NCBI GenBank assembly: GCA_965213775.1 | Contig: CBDCAC010000004.1 | Span: 372,001-436,000, forward strand | Reading direction: 5' to 3' | From: Lichenicoccus sp965213775 | GTDB taxonomy: Bacteria; Pseudomonadota; Alphaproteobacteria; Acetobacterales; Acetobacteraceae | DNA: 64,000 bases | Part shown: one piece after another, positions 18,929 to 27,277 of the stretch | How positions within the stretch are numbered: the stretch's first letter is position 1 | Layout: every line of letters begins with the position of its first letter | The notes under the pieces: model-generated | Seen by the model: only the letters and a program-made list of their open reading frames with translations | Databases searched by the model: none | What the model was told of the DNA's origin: nothing | Position numbers and translations under genes: made by a program

Positions 18929-20575
18929 CTAGCCCCATTCCTCCTTCTGGTTGCCGCGACGGCGCGGCCTGAGTGGACCGGGCAGCCCGACCGGACGTCC
19001 GAACAGCCAGCCCTGGCCGTACTGCACGCCGAGCGCCTGCAGCGCGTCGGCCTCCGCCTTGGTCTCGATCCGCTCGGCAACGATCTCCGCACCCGCCCCG
19101 CGCCCGATCTCGACCATCCCGGCGACCAGCGCCCGCTCCCGTCCACCCTGTATGACGCCGGGGATGTAGGAGCCGTCGAGCTTGACGATGTTGGGCCTCA
19201 GTTCCCGCAGCAGCCGGATATCGATCGCACCGGCGCCGAAATCGTCGAGACAGAACGGGACGCCGAGCGCACGCAGCGCATCGGCGGTCCGTCCGGCTTC
19301 CACGACGTCCTCGATCTCCGCGGTCTCCGTCATCTCGACGATGACCAGACCCGCCTTGCTCGCAGCGCTGGTCGAGAGCAGACGCACCAGACGGTCGCGA
19401 AAGCCGCGGCTCTGCACCGACTGGCCCGAGACGTTGAACGCGACCACGGCCTGGGACGCGCCGGCAGCCTCGCAGGCGAGCCTGGCGACTTCCAGGTCCA
19501 GCTCGTCGGCAAGTCCCAGCGTCTCCACCAGCATGATGAAGTCCTGAGGCCCCAGGACCGAGCCGCCGGCGTCCGAGCCGGGCCGGATCAGCGCCTCGAA
19601 ATGATGCACCGACAGGTCGCAGAGCGAGACGATCGGCTGGAACACCAGCTTGAACTGGTTCTGCCGGATCGTCTGCCGCAGGGCGGCGGCCTGTGTTCCG
19701 GCGCGGCGGATATAGCCGGCGATGCCGCCGCCGAAACCCGCGCCGTCCAGCGAGGCCGTGCCGCCGCGCGCGAAGACGTTGAGCGCCTGGCGCAGCGCAC
19801 GCGCCGCCTGGGTCTGGGTCAGCCCGTCCACGGAGAGGTTGAGCTGGCGGCCGGCGACGGAGACCTCGATGCCCTGCTTGCGCAGCGCCTGCTCCAGCAG
19901 GCCGGTGATCGAGAGCAGGTCGGCCTCGGAGTTCGAGGAGCCGAGCAGGCTGAACCGGCCCGGTGCGATCTCGCTCGCCACCGCGTCGGGTGCCACGGTC
20001 TCGAGCGCGCGTCCGATCGCCTCGCTCGACGAGATCACGGTGCTGCCGCAGCCCTTGATCTCGAGCAGCTTGAGGTCGCACGGCGTGCCGTCGCGCAGGC
20101 GCGCCTCGGTGGCACGGGCCATCGCGTGCGGGGTGCGCGCCTGGATCAGGCTGGCGAGCGGCGCGGGAGGACGCGCGAGGCTGAGGCTCAGCCTGAGGGG
20201 GGCGTCCTGGGTCGGCAACGCGATGCCGGCGACTGCGAGAGGCGTCCGTTCCGTGTCCGACAGCCGGATGATCAAGGGCTGCAGGCGGCCGCGTTCCACG
20301 AGCAGGGCGAGCGCCGTATGCAGCGCTTCGTGATCCACCGGCGCGAACAGCTCCCGGACCGGCCGCCCGACGAACCAGTCCGCGGAACGCCCGAACTTGG
20401 TGCGGAACGCCCCCGCGGCGTAGGTGACGACCCCATCCACGTCGGTCTCGACCACCATGTCCGCCCCGGCGAAGGCAAAGGCGACGAAGCGCTCGCTCTT
20501 GTCCACCGGGCGTGGATGCGAGGTCGCATCCTGAGGATGGATCGCCACCCTCTCGCGCTGTCCGGCGGAACTCAC
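18929..20575 (-). CDS. PAS-like / EAL-domain c-di-GMP phosphodiesterase
   Basis: This 548-aa cytoplasmic signalling protein has a PAS-like sensor at about residues 30-135 (VVETDVDGVVTYAAGAF, then WFVGRPVRELFAP). A middle region of about 150-295 resembles a degenerate GGDEF-like fold. The EAL domain spans about 300-540. Catalytic residues are kept: E327 in FEALIRP, N381, E414 region (VEMTET), D444-D445 in DDFGAG, K465 in VKLDG, and E501 in AERIE. It should therefore hydrolyse cyclic di-GMP, likely influencing motility. A CtrA box lies 155 bases upstream. No membrane segment is visible. Confidence 0.93.
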   Translation of the reverse strand: MSSAGQRERVAIHPQDATSHPRPVDKSERFVAFAFAGADMVVETDVDGVVTYAAGAFRTKFGRSADWFVGRPVRELFAPVDHEALHTALALLVERGRLQPLIIRLSDTERTPLAVAGIALPTQDAPLRLSLSLARPPAPLASLIQARTPHAMARATEARLRDGTPCDLKLLEIKGCGSTVISSSEAIGRALETVAPDAVASEIAPGRFSLLGSSNSEADLLSITGLLEQALRKQGIEVSVAGRQLNLSVDGLTQTQAARALRQALNVFARGGTASLDGAGFGGGIAGYIRRAGTQAAALRQTIRQNQFKLVFQPIVSLCDLSVHHFEALIRPGSDAGGSVLGPQDFIMLVETLGLADELDLEVARLACEAAGASQAVVAFNVSGQSVQSRGFRDRLVRLLSTSAASKAGLVIVEMTETAEIEDVVEAGRTADALRALGVPFCLDDFGAGAIDIRLLRELRPNIVKLDGSYIPGVIQGGRERALVAGMVEIGRGAGAEIVAERIETKAEADALQALGVQYGQGWLFGRPVGLPGPLRPRRRGNQKEEWG

Positions 20576-20729
20576 GGTGTTCGGCCGTCTCTGCGACGCC
20601 CGTCGCCCGTCTCGACGGCGCGGAAGCGGTGGCCGGCCGGTCGGGCCGGATCAGATCGAATCTTCATCGCCATCCCTGCCGCATCGGCCTCGAGACGCCC
20701 GGAGCCACGGTCAGGCTAGGAGAACATCG

Positions 20730-20744
20730 TTAAGGCCAGGTTAG
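20730..20744. promoter_or_regulatory. Predicted CtrA-binding box upstream of the EAL gene
   Basis: TTAA-GGCCAGG-TTAG differs by one base from the CtrA full site TTAA-N7-TTAA. It lies in the 250-base gap upstream of the EAL gene on its promoter side. The flagellin module has an exact site, so both may belong to one regulon. Confidence 0.45.
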
Positions 20745-20785
20745 GACGCCACCCGCTGCTGCATACCCTCATCAACGTGGCGAGG

Positions 20786-20816
20786 TCCGGCACGCCTCTC
20801 CGCGCGGCGTGCCGGA
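20786..20816 (-). terminator. Hairpin after the GDSL esterase gene
   Basis: TCCGGCACGCC and GGCGTGCCGGA form a perfect 11-bp stem with a 9-base loop, 10 bases beyond the esterase stop. No T-run follows on the minus strand, so it may be a 3'-end stabiliser or a Rho-assisted terminator. Confidence 0.6.
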
Positions 20817-20825
20817 GGTCGCATA

Positions 20826-22742
20826 TCAGCTGATGCCGCCTCCGAGGTCGGTCACGCCGACCACCTCGATCCTGGTGCCGTCGGTCAGGCTCACGAAGCT
20901 CGAGCCGTTGCTGGTGGTGACCTGCAGGTCACCCGCCGCATAGCCGAACAGCTGGATCCGGTCGGTGCTGGTCTTGAAGCCGTTGATCACGTCGGTGCCG
21001 CCCGCCGCCCCTTTCACCACATCGAACAGCGCCGCACCGGAGCCTTCCGTCACCGTCGCGCTGCCGGCGCCGAGCAGCAGCTGCAGCGAGCCGGAGCCGC
21101 CGGTGACGCTGGTGGCACCCGAGTTGGCCAGGATCAGGCTGGCGCCGCTGCCGGTGGTGATGCTCGAGGTGCTCGTCGATGCCGCCACCAGCATGTTGCC
21201 GCCGTGGCCGGTCACGCTGAGGGCGCCGGCGCCGCCGATGACGGAATCTGCCCGGCTCGTGCTGCCGCTGACCTGCAGCGCGCCCGAACCGCCGAACACC
21301 GCGTCGCCGCCGGCGACGACATCCATGGGCCCGGCGGCGCCGACGATGGTGTCCGCGCCCGCGGCGCCGCCATCGACGGTGGTGGCGCCGCTGCCGGCGA
21401 AGATGACGCTGGCGGCGCTGGCGCCGCCGTCGATGGTGGTGCTGCCACCGCCGCCGAGGATCGAGTCTCGCCCGACCGCGGCGACCAGCAGGTCGTTGCC
21501 CGAGGCGGAGCCGAAGATGCGGTCGCCGGACGCGCCGCCCACGAGCGTCGTGTTGGCGCCGGCCGCACCCTGCGAGACGAGGATGTTGGGGCCGCCGGCG
21601 CCGCCGCCATAGCTCCCGCCGCCGGAGCCGCCGAGGATCGTCACCGATCCGGTACTGCCGGTGACGGAGCTGGCGCCGGTGCCGCCGATGAAGGTCAGGG
21701 TGCCGAGGCTGCCCACGACCGTGACCTGTCCCACGGTGGCGCTCACCGTGTCGTTGCCGCCGCCGGTGAGCACCGTGGTTCCGACCGCCGCCTGGTGGAA
21801 CTGGTTGCCGGCGGGCAGGGCCACCACGCCGTTGCCGCCGAGCTCGTCCTCCGCCAGGGCGGCGAGAGCCTGATGACCCGTCTCGGTCGGGTGCTCGTGG
21901 TCGAAGAAAAGGTACTGGTCCTGCACGGTCGGGTCGCTGGACACCAGCGTACCGCTGCCGGCGTCGGTGAAGTTGCCGCTCCAGACCGGCGCGCTGACGT
22001 TGGTCAGCCCGTAGCCGGCCGGGTCGGCGACCGCCTGGTCGATCAGCTGGAAGGCGTTGATCACGTCGATGCGGACGGAGTTCGTGCTGGCGATGCTGGC
22101 GAGCTGGCCGATCAGCGCGGTGTCGTACTCGCTGGAGAGCTGCGTCGCTTCGGCAGCCGAGCTGCCCTGGCTGTAGGACGGGGTCTTGCCGAGGTCGGGC
22201 ACGTCCATCACCATCAGGGTCTTGGCGCCGCCCGAGACCAGCTGGTTGACGAAGCCGATCTCGTTGGTGACGGAAGCGGTCACGTCGGTGGTCTGCTGCT
22301 GCGCGGTCAGGCCGCTGCTGTCCAGGATGTCGAACAGGTCGTTGCCGCCGATCGAGATCGTGTAGAGCGCGTTGGCCGCCGGGGTCACCTTGCTCTGGAA
22401 CTGCTGCAGCTGCGTCGGCAGGGAGAGCAGGCCGATCTGCGGATTACCGCTGTTCTGCGGCGTCGAGCCGGTCTCGGCGCCGCCATAGGCGAAGTCGTCT
22501 CCGCTGGCCAGGCTCGGCGCGAGCGTGCCCAGGCCGAGGGCGCCGGACAGATCCTGCACCCAGGTGGGACCGTTGCTGAACACGTTGCCGGTCGTGGAGC
22601 CGTATCTCTCCTGCGCGTAGGGGGGTGAGACCGGCTCGGTGCTGTCGAGCGAGGTCAGGATCGAGACGTTGCCGGCGTCCGACAGGCTGTCGCCGAACGC
22701 GTAGATGGCGCCGTAGGTGGGGGGTGCCGAGTTCTGCGGCAT
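20826..22742 (-). CDS. Secreted GDSL (SGNH) esterase with glycine-rich beta-roll-like tail
   Basis: This is a lipase/esterase of 638 aa. The N-terminal 300 residues form an SGNH hydrolase: nucleophile Ser19 in FGDSLSD, oxyanion Asn134 in IGGND, and the catalytic Asp281/His284 in FFDHEHPT. From about 305 to 590 the protein is made of repeated Gly/Ser/Thr/Val-rich strands such as GGGNDTVSA and GGASGDRIFGS, similar to beta-roll or haemolysin-type repeats but without a strict nonapeptide. The C-terminus (DVINGFKTSTDRIQLFGYAAGDL) resembles type I secretion signals, and there is no N-terminal signal peptide. I choose ATG 22742 with GAGGAAA upstream; longer frames run into an interspersed repeat. 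No secretion genes are adjacent. Confidence 0.87.
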   Translation of the reverse strand: MPQNSAPPTYGAIYAFGDSLSDAGNVSILTSLDSTEPVSPPYAQERYGSTTGNVFSNGPTWVQDLSGALGLGTLAPSLASGDDFAYGGAETGSTPQNSGNPQIGLLSLPTQLQQFQSKVTPAANALYTISIGGNDLFDILDSSGLTAQQQTTDVTASVTNEIGFVNQLVSGGAKTLMVMDVPDLGKTPSYSQGSSAAEATQLSSEYDTALIGQLASIASTNSVRIDVINAFQLIDQAVADPAGYGLTNVSAPVWSGNFTDAGSGTLVSSDPTVQDQYLFFDHEHPTETGHQALAALAEDELGGNGVVALPAGNQFHQAAVGTTVLTGGGNDTVSATVGQVTVVGSLGTLTFIGGTGASSVTGSTGSVTILGGSGGGSYGGGAGGPNILVSQGAAGANTTLVGGASGDRIFGSASGNDLLVAAVGRDSILGGGGSTTIDGGASAASVIFAGSGATTVDGGAAGADTIVGAAGPMDVVAGGDAVFGGSGALQVSGSTSRADSVIGGAGALSVTGHGGNMLVAASTSTSSITTGSGASLILANSGATSVTGGSGSLQLLLGAGSATVTEGSGAALFDVVKGAAGGTDVINGFKTSTDRIQLFGYAAGDLQVTTSNGSSFVSLTDGTRIEVVGVTDLGGGIS

Positions 22743-22800
22743 GGACGGGTTTCCTCGCTGGACAAGAACGACGCAGCTTGAACCGGAACCCCGCTTCCGG

Positions 22801-22856
22801 AGAATGGGGCTTGGGGCCTGCGGCCCCAACGGGTCAAGGGCAGAGCCCTTGCCTTG
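22801..22856. repeat. Interspersed double-hairpin repeat, copy C (reverse orientation)
   Basis: Read on the minus strand: CAAGGGC-TCT-GCCCTTG, ACCCG, then TTGGGGCC-GCA-GGCCCCAA and GCCCCATTCTC. It lies between cyoD and the esterase gene, which run in the same direction. It could end cyo transcription. Confidence 0.8.
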
Positions 22857-22885
22857 GTTTTCCGCAGCCTGCTGGGCGTCGCGGC

Positions 22886-23242
22886 CTAGTGCGGCATCAG
22901 CCCCGGCGCCATGACGTGGGTGTACAGGGCGCGGAACATCCAGGAGGTCAGGCCGACCGACAGGATCAGCAGCGGCACGTTCAGCATCAGCGTCAGCGAG
23001 TTCCAGCGCTGCGTCTCGGAGAAGTCGAGATGGAACAGCAAGATGAGCTGCGCCACCACGGTGAGGAGGGCGATGGCCGAGATCGCCAGCAACAGCATGG
23101 CCGGCGTCGCCGCATGGGTCGTGACCAGCAGCAGCGACACGCCGAGCAGGGCCAGCGAGACGAGGTAGCCGAGGATGTACTGCGCCTCGTTGGCCAGCTT
23201 GATCTCGGGATGTTCCCAAGGCTCCTGGTTGTCCACGGCCAT
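22886..23242 (-). CDS. cyoD: Cytochrome o ubiquinol oxidase subunit IV
   Basis: This is the small subunit IV of the cyo-type terminal quinol oxidase, an inner-membrane protein of 118 aa. Three hydrophobic helices are evident (starting near 25, 50 and 85), with the conserved HPEIKLANEAQYILGYLVSL and LILLFHLDFSETQRWN. It stabilises assembly of the binuclear centre in subunit I. Its start overlaps the cyoC stop by one base (TGATG), so it is translated with cyoC. It is the last gene of cyoABCD; no heme O synthase gene (cyoE) follows. Confidence 0.93.
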   Translation of the reverse strand: MAVDNQEPWEHPEIKLANEAQYILGYLVSLALLGVSLLLVTTHAATPAMLLLAISAIALLTVVAQLILLFHLDFSETQRWNSLTLMLNVPLLILSVGLTSWMFRALYTHVMAPGLMPH

Positions 23243-23877
23243 CAGATCGAACCCCGCAGGTAGACGAAGGTGTACAGGAACGTCCAGATCAGCGTCTGGT
23301 AGAGCCAGAAGATCTTCAGGTTCGCCAGCCGATAGGTCACCAGCAGGGTGAAGCCCTCGCGCGCGACCTGGGCCACCAGCACGACCATCCAGAGCAGGCC
23401 GAAGGCGATATGTATCCCGTGCACCGCGATCAGGGTGAAGAAGATCGACAGGTAGCCGCTTCGCTGCGGCGTGGCGCCGCGCCGCGCCAGATCGGCGAGC
23501 TCGTGCCACTCCATCGCCAGGAAGCCAGAGCCGATCACGAAGGCGACGGCGACCCAGGCCATCAGGGCGCGCGGGCGGTCGCGCCTGAGCTCCACCATGG
23601 CGATGCCGTAGCCGAGCACGCTGGTGAACAGCGCCACCGTCTCCCCATAGGCATAGACCGGCGAGGCGACCTGGTGCGGCGACAGGCCGCCCGCGATGCT
23701 GGTATCGTAGCTGAGGACCTCGTAGGCCGCGAACAGGGCCGCGAAGATCAGCGAGTCGCTCAGCATGTACAGCCAGAAGCCGAGCATGCGCGTGCTCATC
23801 AGGTCGTGTTCGTGGGTGGTGTCGTCCCACAGCTTCGCGCGACGCGGATCCGGGCTTTGCTCGACCGCCGCGGTCAT
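23242..23877 (-). CDS. cyoC: Cytochrome o ubiquinol oxidase subunit III
   Basis: This is subunit III of the heme-copper quinol oxidase, 211 aa with five hydrophobic helices. Family landmarks are LGFWLYMLSDSLIFAALFAAYEVL near 32-55, AMEWHEL, and the terminal WLYQTLIWTFLYTFVYLRGSI. The first 25 residues are cytoplasmic and polar. The start codon overlaps the end of cyoB (ATGA), showing tight translational coupling. It has no redox centre of its own; in the family it helps stability and proton uptake. Confidence 0.95.
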   Translation of the reverse strand: MTAAVEQSPDPRRAKLWDDTTHEHDLMSTRMLGFWLYMLSDSLIFAALFAAYEVLSYDTSIAGGLSPHQVASPVYAYGETVALFTSVLGYGIAMVELRRDRPRALMAWVAVAFVIGSGFLAMEWHELADLARRGATPQRSGYLSIFFTLIAVHGIHIAFGLLWMVVLVAQVAREGFTLLVTYRLANLKIFWLYQTLIWTFLYTFVYLRGSI

Positions 23878-26012
23878 CGGGCAGATCCCGGGCTCGATGT
23901 GACCGACGTGCCCGGGGAGGAGGCCGCGGATGTCCCGGCCTTGTCGGTGCCGAATGCGACGGCACTCCCCGGCAGCATGCCGCCGCCCCGGTTCGGGCGC
24001 GGCCGCCAGCTCGCCGCGCGCTCGGTGCGCCGCACCTCGTCGGCGGTGATCCTGGTGCCGGTGCTGCCGCCGAAGGAGCGGATGACGATGATGGCGATGA
24101 CCGCGATCATCGCGACGATCGCGAGCCACCAGATGCGCCACACCATCGCGAACCCGAACGCCGCCATCGTCGCCCCGATCAGCAGGGGAACCATGGTGTT
24201 GAGCGGAACCTCGATGTCCTCGTAGTGATCCGGCATGATCCCGGCGAGGTTGTTCGCCTTGCGCCAGGCCCACTCGTCGCGCGCATTCACGTGCGGGATC
24301 AGCGCGAAGTTGTAGGAGGGCACCGGGGAGTGGGTCATCCACTCAAGGCTGCGCGTGGTGCCCCACGCATCGATATCGACCCGGTTCTCGACCCGGCGCC
24401 GGATGCTGACATAGATCTGGTAGACGTAGGCCACGAGACCGGCGATGTACAGGAAGACGCCCAGCTCCTCGATCACCAGCAGCGGCTTCCAGCCGGCGTA
24501 CGGGATGTAGGCGAGGCGTCGCGGCATGCCGGCGAAGCCGAGCCCGAACATGGCGGTGAACACGGTGAAGGTGGCGGCGATGAACAGCCAGAACACCACC
24601 CGACCGCTCGCCTCGTCGAGCTTGAAGCCGAACACCTTGGGAAACCAGAAGGTGGCGCCGGCGATCGAGGCGAACAGCGTCACCATCACCACGCAGTGGA
24701 AATGGGCCACCACGAACACGCTGTTATGGGTCATGTAGTTGATCGCCGGGATGGCCAGCATCATGCCGGTCAGTCCGCCGATCAGCTGCATGAAGATCGC
24801 CGCCGTCGCCCACAGCATCGGCGTCGTGAAGGTGAGGCGGCCGCGATACATGGTGAAGGCCCAGTTGAACACCTTCACCCCGGTCGGGATCGACACCAGC
24901 ATGGTGGAGACGCTGTAGAACACGCTGACCACCGGCCCGGCACCCATGGTGAAGAAATGGTGCAGCCAGACGGTCCAGGAGATGCAGCCGATGCTCAGGC
25001 TCGCCGCGACCATGACCGCGTAGCCGAACAGCGGCTTCTCCGAGAAGGTCGGGATGATCTCCGACATCATCCCCCACGCCGGCAGGATGATGAAATACAC
25101 CTCCGGATGGCCCCAGATCCAGAACAGGTCGGTGTAGAGCATGAAGTTGCCGCCGAACCCGGTGGTGTAGAAATGGGTGCCGAAATAGCGGTCGAGCGTC
25201 AGCAGGCCGATCGCGACGCCGAGCACCGGGAAGGCGGTCAGGCCGATCACGTTCGTCGTCAGCGCCGTCCAGGTGAACATCGGCAGGCGCATCCAGGTCA
25301 TGCCCGGCGCACGCATCTTGATGATGGTCGCGATGATGTTGACCGCGCCGAGCGTGGTGCCGATGCTGCCGATCTGCAGCGCCCAGCTCCAGTAATCGAC
25401 GCCGACATCGGGGCTGTAAGGCATCTCGGTGAGCGGTGCGAGGCCGCTCCAGCCGGCCTGGCTGAAATCGCCGACGAACAGCGAGAGCATCACCAGCCCG
25501 GCGCCGACCACCGTCATCCACAGCCCGACCGCGTTCAGGTATGGGAATGCCATGTCGCGCGCGCCGATCTGCAGCGGCAGCAGGTAGTTCATGAAGCCGG
25601 CGAGGATCGGCGTCGTCGCGAAGATCAGCATGATGGTCCCGTGGGACCCGTAGATCTGGTCGTAATGGTAGGGCGGCAGATAGCCGTGCGCGGCGCCCAT
25701 GTAGCCCACCGATGCCGGTCCGGCCGCCAGCATCTGCTGGGTGCGCATCATGATGGCGTCGACGAAGCCGCGAAACAGCATCACCACGCCCACGATCACG
25801 TACATGATGCCGATCCGCTTATGGTCGACGGTGGTCAGCCATTCGCGCCAGAGATAGCCCCATCTGCCCAGGTAGGTGATCGTCGCGAGCACGAGCAGTC
25901 CGAGCAGGACGGCGAACACGAATGCGCTTCCGACGACGGGATTGTCGTACGGGATCTCCGACAGCGTCAGCCTTCCCAGCAGAGGGCTCCAGTGACCTTC
26001 CAGATTGACCAT
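23874..26012 (-). CDS. cyoB: Cytochrome o ubiquinol oxidase subunit I
   Basis: This is the catalytic subunit: it oxidises ubiquinol, reduces oxygen to water and pumps protons. In 712 aa it carries the low-spin heme ligands H124 (GSHGTIM) and H439, the high-spin heme ligand H437, copper ligands H302, H351 and H352, the cross-linked Y306 (WGHPEVY) and K-channel K380. The quinone-site residues R81, D85, H116 and Q119 match those of E. coli CyoB, so this is a quinol rather than a cytochrome c oxidase. The C-terminal 50 residues are polar and unusually long. It follows cyoA after a 28-base gap. Confidence 0.97.
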   Translation of the reverse strand: MVNLEGHWSPLLGRLTLSEIPYDNPVVGSAFVFAVLLGLLVLATITYLGRWGYLWREWLTTVDHKRIGIMYVIVGVVMLFRGFVDAIMMRTQQMLAAGPASVGYMGAAHGYLPPYHYDQIYGSHGTIMLIFATTPILAGFMNYLLPLQIGARDMAFPYLNAVGLWMTVVGAGLVMLSLFVGDFSQAGWSGLAPLTEMPYSPDVGVDYWSWALQIGSIGTTLGAVNIIATIIKMRAPGMTWMRLPMFTWTALTTNVIGLTAFPVLGVAIGLLTLDRYFGTHFYTTGFGGNFMLYTDLFWIWGHPEVYFIILPAWGMMSEIIPTFSEKPLFGYAVMVAASLSIGCISWTVWLHHFFTMGAGPVVSVFYSVSTMLVSIPTGVKVFNWAFTMYRGRLTFTTPMLWATAAIFMQLIGGLTGMMLAIPAINYMTHNSVFVVAHFHCVVMVTLFASIAGATFWFPKVFGFKLDEASGRVVFWLFIAATFTVFTAMFGLGFAGMPRRLAYIPYAGWKPLLVIEELGVFLYIAGLVAYVYQIYVSIRRRVENRVDIDAWGTTRSLEWMTHSPVPSYNFALIPHVNARDEWAWRKANNLAGIMPDHYEDIEVPLNTMVPLLIGATMAAFGFAMVWRIWWLAIVAMIAVIAIIVIRSFGGSTGTRITADEVRRTERAASWRPRPNRGGGMLPGSAVAFGTDKAGTSAASSPGTSVTSSPGSAR

Positions 26013-26040
26013 GATGCGGAATTCCTGATTAGGGCCCTGA

Positions 26041-26964
26041 TCAGGGCGACGACGAGGCGGCTGCGCGGTCCTGTTGTCGACGTCCCGGTTCCTGCGAGGC
26101 CTTCTTCTCGGTCATGTCGGCCGGCGTGGGGTACATCTTGCCCATCATGACGTTCTGGATGACGCGGCCGAACAGCTTGTCGTCCACCTGGGAGAAGTAG
26201 CTCGCCTTGCCGCCCTTGTTGATCGTGGGCGTCGCGAACCTTTCGAACTCGGCCTGGTCGAGATGTCTGGGCGATCTCGCGGCGTCGGCGGTCCAGCGGT
26301 CGAAGGCGGCCTGCGACACCACCCGGGTCTTGAACTGCATCCAGGAGAAGCCGGGACCGTTGAACTCGCCGGCGATCCCCTCGTAGGTTCCCGGCTCGTC
26401 GGCGATCAGGGCCTGCCTGGTCAGCATGCCCGGCATGATGTCGATCTCGCCTGCCAGCTGCGGGATGTAGAAATCGTTCGAGACGGTGGCCGAGGTCAGG
26501 CGGAAGCGTATCGGCGTGTGCGCCGGCACCACGAGCTCGTTGGCGGCGGCGACGTGGCGGCCGGGATAGATGAACAGCCACTGCCAGTCGGTCGTCACCA
26601 CGTCGACGTCGACGGGCTGCCTGTCGTTGTCGGGGTTGAGACCGTGCGCCATCACCCCGGGACCGAACGGATTCACCCGGAATGTTCCCCAGTACGACAG
26701 GCCGCTCAGGAAGGCCACGATGGCGAGCGGGAAGCCCCACGAGACGATCTCGACCGGCAGCGAATGCGACCAGCCCGGGGTGTAGGCGCCCTTCGCCGAC
26801 TTGCGGTACCGCCAGATGCACCACAGGATCAGCAGAGTCGTCGGGCCGATGATCAGCATCATCGCGGCCACGTCGAGGATCAGCGAGTACAGGCTGGCCT
26901 GAGCGACCGGCCCGCGCGGCTGCAGCACCCAGAACTGATGCAACGCCGTCCTGAGGGAATCCAT
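26041..26964 (-). CDS. cyoA: Cytochrome o ubiquinol oxidase subunit II
   Basis: This is subunit II of the quinol oxidase, 307 aa. Two N-terminal transmembrane helices (about 20-45 and 70-95) precede a periplasmic cupredoxin-like domain containing VVTTDWQWLFIYPG and NDFYIPQLAGEIDIMPGM. Copper-A ligands are absent, as normal for quinol oxidases. I start it at ATG 26964 (MDSLRTALHQFW); a longer frame reaches 27066. Neither version shows a cleavable lipobox Cys before the first helix, which many CyoA proteins have. It is the first gene of cyoABCD. Confidence 0.93.
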   Translation of the reverse strand: MDSLRTALHQFWVLQPRGPVAQASLYSLILDVAAMMLIIGPTTLLILWCIWRYRKSAKGAYTPGWSHSLPVEIVSWGFPLAIVAFLSGLSYWGTFRVNPFGPGVMAHGLNPDNDRQPVDVDVVTTDWQWLFIYPGRHVAAANELVVPAHTPIRFRLTSATVSNDFYIPQLAGEIDIMPGMLTRQALIADEPGTYEGIAGEFNGPGFSWMQFKTRVVSQAAFDRWTADAARSPRHLDQAEFERFATPTINKGGKASYFSQVDDKLFGRVIQNVMMGKMYPTPADMTEKKASQEPGRRQQDRAAASSSP

Positions 26965-27277
26965 GATGCCGGAGGGCACGTCAGGAGCCGTGCTGGAGAC
27001 GGATCCGCGGCTCGTGGCTGATCTGCGCGTGTTGCCGGATGCGGCAGCGTCGATGTGGCGCGGCACTCATCCTGTGGTCACGTGCATGGCTCGGGATCCG
27101 GTGATCGTGCGGTTGCGAGGGACGAACGCGACCTGCCTCGACCGCTTCCGCGCGGGGCAGCGAGGAACGCCCCCGGCCCGTCGCAGGTGGTAATCGGGCA
27201 GCAGGTTCAGGGTTCCGGAGTGTTACGCGTCGGCAGCCATTTTGCCTGGGTCGCCACCGGCCCGGCCGCCGCAGCGG
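26965..27277. other. Region upstream of cyoA
   Basis: These 313 bases between the PfkB kinase gene and cyoA (same strand) should hold the cyo promoter. I find no convincing sigma-70 pair and no regulator site; the cyoA ribosome site is weak too. Confidence 0.5.

Noticed and set aside
20950..21850. Repetitive GC-rich stretch considered as a CRISPR or satellite array
   Set aside because: The repetition follows the codons of the glycine-rich esterase tail, without constant repeats and spacers.
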